The notes below the pieces were generated by a model. The model made no database searches and was not told the origin of the DNA. It worked only from the letters and a program-made list of their open reading frames with translations. A stretch of 15,626 nucleotides of DNA from Saprospiraceae bacterium (GTDB lineage Bacteria; Bacteroidota; Bacteroidia; Chitinophagales; Saprospiraceae). The position numbers were made by a program, and so were the translations under genes. The stretch is taken from assembly GCA_020436955.1 (NCBI GenBank), contig JAGQWW010000023.1, positions 1 through 15,626 on the forward strand. Reading direction: 5' to 3'. Below, one piece after another: positions 12,086 through 15,626 of this stretch; position 1 is the stretch's first letter, and each line of letters opens with the position of its first letter.

Positions 12086-13588
12086 TTACCTCGGGATGTA
12101 TTCGTAACAACCAATATCAGGGTTGGAAGGATCACGCATTACTCCGTCCAAATCTACATCCAGACCAGGAATGGGTACCGCTTGTTCTTCTGCAATGGAT
12201 AGCGTGTCCAGATGGTAATCGTCATCTTCTACAGCATAGAATATGGCATCCTGACCACTGGCATTGACACAAGGATTGCAAAACTGGAAGAAATCCGGAT
12301 GTCCTCCTCGGGTTGGATCCAGCAAATCACGCACCTTCACGATACAATTTTCAAAATTGTAATTAAAAGCGGCATTGTTGATTCCAAAATCAGTTAAGGA
12401 TATCTCATCGTTTCGACTGCCAAATACAATGGAGTTTTGGAAATCAACATTCAAACCATAAGCGTTGACATTGTCACAAAAAGGAGGGTCATAACACACT
12501 CCATTGGATAATGACACTGCGGGTGCATCTACGCCATAACTCGCGAAAGTGCAATATTTGAAATTGTATCTTCCGCCAAATGCTACTTGCAAAGAACTGG
12601 CGCCGTTGGAATGGACAAGGGTATTATTAGCAAAAATAGTAGAATGAATACCGGCCAGTCCTACACTTCCAGTATTGTAAATCTGACAATTATTAAGCGT
12701 CAAAACTGCATTTGAATCAACAGCAACACCTAAAATTGAATTTTTTAAAGTGGTATAATTGAAGATATTACCAAAACTTTTGTTGTCAATGATAATGCCT
12801 GACCACTGGCCGGAACGGTTTTCAAATGCTTCCTCCAGTCTGTCACCTTGTATAATTACCGGTTGGTCGACGGTGCCGTTTATCTGCAATCTGCCATCTT
12901 CCAGAACGATGATTACTCCATCGTTATAAATACCCAATTGGGTACTTCTGGTTATCCCACCATGCACATAAATCCGTGTTCCAGCAGGTATTTTCAACAA
13001 ACAATTATCAATAGCCAAAATACCATAGATGACATAGGGCTTAGGATCATCCCAGGTCACTTCTGAAGCGGTACAAGGCGACCAAATTCCGCCTCCTCCA
13101 AACCTGCTGGGGAAATAATTTGCATTTTGGCCCCAGGCTTCCAGGTGTACTATCTGGCTTTCACCATTGGTTTCAAAAAGTATTTGCTCTTCAATCACAA
13201 AAGGACTGATGGATAGTGGAGCATCGGGATCAACGGTCACTTCTGCGAAAACATAAATACTATCGCGTGCATTGATTTCAACGCCTTCCTGTACATTACC
13301 GGGAATACCATCTACATTAATAAAAAACTCAGCCCCAGTATGATTTTCCAAGGTAATGCGGTTGATCTTGATAGGACGGTCATGTCGATTGTAGACTTTG
13401 AAAAATCGCGTAGCAGAACCTAATTCAGTAAAGACAGTATCGAACCGAAGGGTATCTAATGAAAATTCGAGACCGGCACCCTGGTCGGTGATGAAGTTTT
13501 CCTCAGGACGGCAATTTTGCAAAAACAAGGTACCGAAAACAAGGAGGACTAAAATAGGAAAGTATGAAAAAGCGCTGCTGCGAGTCAT
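12086..13588 (-). CDS. Surface lipoprotein with right-handed beta-helix domain
   Basis: A 500-aa product with a lipoprotein signal (FGTLFLQNC; Cys26). The residues after the Cys are R-P-E-E, an acidic cluster reminiscent of lipoprotein export signals that send lipoproteins to the Bacteroidota cell surface (inference). An N-terminal Ig-like region covers about residues 30-150 (FDTVFTELGSATRFFKVYN, then ITLENHTGAEFFIN). It is followed by short repeating strands typical of a parallel beta-helix (LAIDNCLLKIPAGTRIYVHG, VIIVLEDGRLQINGTVDQP, GVAVDSNAVLTLNNCQIYNT). Several Cys cluster in the C-terminal third. The end, DLDGVMRDPSNPDIGCYEY, is the common closing motif of Bacteroidota beta-helix or choice-of-anchor proteins. 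Catalytic residues of a polysaccharide lyase are not evident. It is the last gene of a three-gene operon, 15 bases after the WbqC gene. Confidence 0.85.
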   Translation of the reverse strand: MTRSSAFSYFPILVLLVFGTLFLQNCRPEENFITDQGAGLEFSLDTLRFDTVFTELGSATRFFKVYNRHDRPIKINRITLENHTGAEFFINVDGIPGNVQEGVEINARDSIYVFAEVTVDPDAPLSISPFVIEEQILFETNGESQIVHLEAWGQNANYFPSRFGGGGIWSPCTASEVTWDDPKPYVIYGILAIDNCLLKIPAGTRIYVHGGITRSTQLGIYNDGVIIVLEDGRLQINGTVDQPVIIQGDRLEEAFENRSGQWSGIIIDNKSFGNIFNYTTLKNSILGVAVDSNAVLTLNNCQIYNTGSVGLAGIHSTIFANNTLVHSNGASSLQVAFGGRYNFKYCTFASYGVDAPAVSLSNGVCYDPPFCDNVNAYGLNVDFQNSIVFGSRNDEISLTDFGINNAAFNYNFENCIVKVRDLLDPTRGGHPDFFQFCNPCVNASGQDAIFYAVEDDDYHLDTLSIAEEQAVPIPGLDVDLDGVMRDPSNPDIGCYEYIPR

Positions 13589-13603
13589 TTTTACGAATTC
13601 AGA

Positions 13604-14242
13604 TTAAGGGGTAACTATGCTACGGGAAAGCGTGAGCGAAGATGCAGGTCCCAGGCAAAATATCAAATCTATAACGCTTAAATTTTCCATGAAGCCTTGA
13701 TTTGCTTCAAAAACTTGTCCGTAAGCTGTCAAATTGAAAGTTGGATCCTGCATTTTTACTTTAGGTGAAATTTGATTTCTCAAATCAGCATAGTCGGAAG
13801 AAGGTTCTTTTTCAAAATCAGTTGTCGTTTGAAAGGTTTGTGGATTGCCCAATAAGACAAAGATTTTTTCCATCAATTCCAGGTTGAAATCCCAAAGGAA
13901 TTCATAAGGTTTTTTATAAAACGGAATCAAATCATCCTGATAAAATTCAAAATAGGGAGCACTGTTGTAGGCTGTTTTGATGGAACGCCAGTGCTGGGTT
14001 TGCCAGTCATTATCATTGGCAATTTTGATATCCTTGATCGAAGTGCCGCTGTTTTTTCCCTTTAATAAAGGTATGGATAATCTTCTTGGACCCATACTGG
14101 TTCCAATCATACTCCGATTGCGGAAACTACCCTTGGAATAATTTTCGTGGGCCTCCAATCGCACTTCCTTGTACAAATACCATTTGCTGATATACTGGAT
14201 ACAGGGCAAATATTGAATCTCGACAATCGCCTTTTCAATCAT
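13604..14242 (-). CDS. WbqC family protein
   Basis: A 212-aa cytoplasmic protein with WbqC-family features: an N-terminal EIQYLPCIQYISKWYL, the conserved HENYSKGSFRNRS, then IPLLKGKN and DWQTQHWRSIKTAYNSAPYFEFY. The family occurs in O-antigen and other polysaccharide clusters and as a lone housekeeping gene in Bacteroidota, where it is widely conserved; its biochemical role is not established. Here it follows the rhomboid gene by six bases and is followed by the beta-helix lipoprotein gene, so the three are one transcript. No neighbouring glycan-synthesis genes are seen. Length is normal (about 200-240 aa). Confidence 0.9.
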   Translation of the reverse strand: MIEKAIVEIQYLPCIQYISKWYLYKEVRLEAHENYSKGSFRNRSMIGTSMGPRRLSIPLLKGKNSGTSIKDIKIANDNDWQTQHWRSIKTAYNSAPYFEFYQDDLIPFYKKPYEFLWDFNLELMEKIFVLLGNPQTFQTTTDFEKEPSSDYADLRNQISPKVKMQDPTFNLTAYGQVFEANQGFMENLSVIDLIFCLGPASSLTLSRSIVTP

Positions 14243-14248
14243 ATCTTT

Positions 14249-14932
14249 TTAAAATGGAAGGTTTGGACCTTGGATAAGCTGTATCCAGAAACTTTCCAAA
14301 AGGTCCGGAGCTTGAAATATGGAATACAATACAAAAAATACAATGCCATAGACAGCACCATAAAAGTGTGCATTGTGGGCGATATTATCACCACCTCGTT
14401 TGGACATATAATTGGAATACCACAAATAGGCAACTACCATCAAAATAGCGGGTAGTGGAGGGAAAATGAACCATTGCCATGGTGCAATCATGACATATCC
14501 AATAAGGGTGGCTGAAGTTGCTCCGGAAGCACCGAGCGCACCATAAGCCGGATTATTTTGATGCTGTGCATAGTCAACCAGTGAAGAAAAAACAATGGCT
14601 GACAGATAAAATAAGACAAATATTAAATGGCTCCACTGACCACTGAAAGTTGCGAAAATATGCTCTACAACGGTTCCAAACTGAAACAAAACAAACATAT
14701 TGATCAGAAGGTGATTCCAATTGGCATGTACAAAACCATGGGTAAGAAACCTGTAATATTCACCCCTGTTTTTGATGGCAAAAGGGTACAACATAAGTTG
14801 TCTTTTCATATCTACCCGCTCAAATCCATAGTAGGAGATTAGTGCAGTTACGATGACGATAATGATTGTCATATAGATTGCTTTTAGCAGCTGTTTATCT
14901 TTGTATTTTTCAAAAAAAGGAAAAAATCTCAA
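14249..14932 (-). CDS. Rhomboid family intramembrane serine protease
   Basis: A 227-aa membrane protein with about six transmembrane segments. The catalytic dyad is visible: Ser136 in GALGASGATS (GxSG) and His189 in AHNAHFYGAVYG. The HLLIN segment (His74, Asn78) corresponds to the oxyanion and water-retention residues of E. coli GlpG (His150, Asn154). The enzyme therefore looks active and would cut transmembrane segments of membrane proteins within the inner membrane. There is no GlpG-like N-terminal soluble domain, only a short basic N-terminus. It heads a minus-strand operon with the WbqC gene and the beta-helix lipoprotein gene, and is divergent from the surface-protein gene at 15029. Substrate unknown. 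Confidence 0.95.
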   Translation of the reverse strand: MRFFPFFEKYKDKQLLKAIYMTIIIVIVTALISYYGFERVDMKRQLMLYPFAIKNRGEYYRFLTHGFVHANWNHLLINMFVLFQFGTVVEHIFATFSGQWSHLIFVLFYLSAIVFSSLVDYAQHQNNPAYGALGASGATSATLIGYVMIAPWQWFIFPPLPAILMVVAYLWYSNYMSKRGGDNIAHNAHFYGAVYGIVFFVLYSIFQAPDLLESFWIQLIQGPNLPF

Positions 14933-15028
14933 ATCGCACCCAACCCCAATGTAATTTATTTCGTGATGGTGGTAGAACGATGCATCTAAGATTTAATAGC
15001 AATACCTTAAAAAATTAAAAAAATCCAT
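14933..15028. promoter_or_regulatory. Divergent intergenic region
   Basis: These 96 bases separate two divergent start codons and must hold both promoters. I see no exact TAnnTTTG element on either strand; the closest on the minus strand is TACATTGG, with no matching -33. The last 20 bases before the ATG at 15029 are nearly pure A/T, typical of Bacteroidota leaders. Confidence 0.4.
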
Positions 15029-15626
15029 ATGCGAAAACTGATATTTTTATTTCTAACCATCCTGGCATTTTCAGGAATAAAGGCCCAAAATACCTATCCG
15101 GTGACTGTATTGGGTTTTATCATCGATGCCAATGGCAATGCGATTGCCAACCAGGATGTGAATCTATACACAGACTCTGTTTTTAATTTCAACTACAATA
15201 ATACGGTTGCAACAGATGCCAACGGAATTTTTAATGATCAATTTGATGTACCCGTTAATGTTCAATTTGGCTTTCTAATTGCTGAAACTGCAGATTGTAA
15301 TGGTTTAAATCTTGTTGAATTTGGATTCTGGCAATCGGGTACTGATACCATAGTCTATAATTTCATTTTATGCGACACTACAGGAACAGGAAATGGTCCG
15401 GATAGTTGCTTTGTCGATGTCATTTGTGACCCGGATGGATCACTGGGAGCCATCGCTTTTGGAATGCCACCTTTTTCTTACCAATGGGGCTCAGGTGATA
15501 CAACAGAAATTATCTTTCCACAAGATACCGGGCTTTACTGTGTGACAGTTACAGACGCTACCGGATGTGAGTCGGAAGGTTGTTTATATTTTGGAGGTAA
15601 TAATCCAAATGGTCCTGATTCTTGTT
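15029..15626 (+). CDS. Secreted surface protein with transthyretin-like and SprB-like repeat domains (3' end cut off)
   Basis: ATG 15029 opens a frame with no stop to the end of the window (199 codons). It begins with a signal peptide (MRKLIFLFLTILAFSGIKAQ). Residues about 22-115 look like a carboxypeptidase-regulatory or transthyretin-like domain (TVLGFIIDANGNAIANQDVN, then TVATDANGIF). After a DSCFVDVICD stretch, residues about 139-182 match the SprB/PKD-like repeat pattern: AFGMPPFSYQWGSGDTTEI, then LYCVTVTDATGCE. Such proteins are usually large, repetitive adhesins of Bacteroidota secreted by the type IX system with a C-terminal sorting domain; neither the repeats' full number nor that domain is visible here. 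The DSC motif before the repeat reappears at the window edge (GPDSC), suggesting a second repeat unit follows. Confidence 0.88.
   Translation, partial: MRKLIFLFLTILAFSGIKAQNTYPVTVLGFIIDANGNAIANQDVNLYTDSVFNFNYNNTVATDANGIFNDQFDVPVNVQFGFLIAETADCNGLNLVEFGFWQSGTDTIVYNFILCDTTGTGNGPDSCFVDVICDPDGSLGAIAFGMPPFSYQWGSGDTTEIIFPQDTGLYCVTVTDATGCESEGCLYFGGNNPNGPDSC

Overview
The window looks like chromosomal DNA of a Bacteroidota member, plausibly a Saprospiria/Lewinella-type lineage (inference). Supporting signs are AT-rich leaders without clear Shine-Dalgarno sites, promoter candidates of the TTG / TAnnTTTG type, many lipoproteins with a Cys near residue 17, outer-membrane beta-barrel proteins, a WbqC-family protein, a Bacteroidota-type S8 protease with a large insertion, and a surface protein with SprB-like repeats. 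I found no tRNA, rRNA, transposase, phage gene or CRISPR array.

Layout. Bases 1-280 are AT-rich, non-coding, and carry two inverted repeats and a promoter candidate. Bases 281-1574 hold two tandem, mutually similar secreted barrel-like proteins. Bases 1575-1733 form a convergent intergenic region filled with C-rich tandem repeats. It is followed by a minus-strand TPMT-like methyltransferase (1734-2315). A lipoprotein prolyl oligopeptidase (2453-4603) has a GC-rich leader hairpin and ends at a strong intrinsic terminator. Next are a GT39-like membrane glycosyltransferase (4692-6134) and a secreted subtilase (6161-7786), probably one transcript.

Bases 7833-10570 are a tight plus-strand cluster: a 74-aa acidic protein, a barrel protein resembling 'polymorphic toxin type 23' proteins, a 370-aa lipoprotein (the first three overlap one another) and a conserved Bacteroidota protein often mislabelled 'ABC transporter ATPase'. 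A short arrestin/Spo0M-like protein follows (10651-11115). It converges with a minus-strand TPR-type lipoprotein (11118-12008) that has a good Bacteroidota promoter. A minus-strand operon (14932 to 12086) encodes a rhomboid protease, a WbqC protein and a beta-helix surface lipoprotein. The window ends inside a plus-strand surface protein (15029 onward) with a transthyretin-like domain and an SprB-like repeat.

Much of the window concerns the cell envelope: secreted or lipid-anchored proteases, barrels, a polyprenyl-sugar-dependent glycosyltransferase and surface proteins. The least ordinary parts are the coupled 7833-10061 module, with a hairpin covering its first start codon, and the C-rich/G-rich repeat block at 1626-1746.
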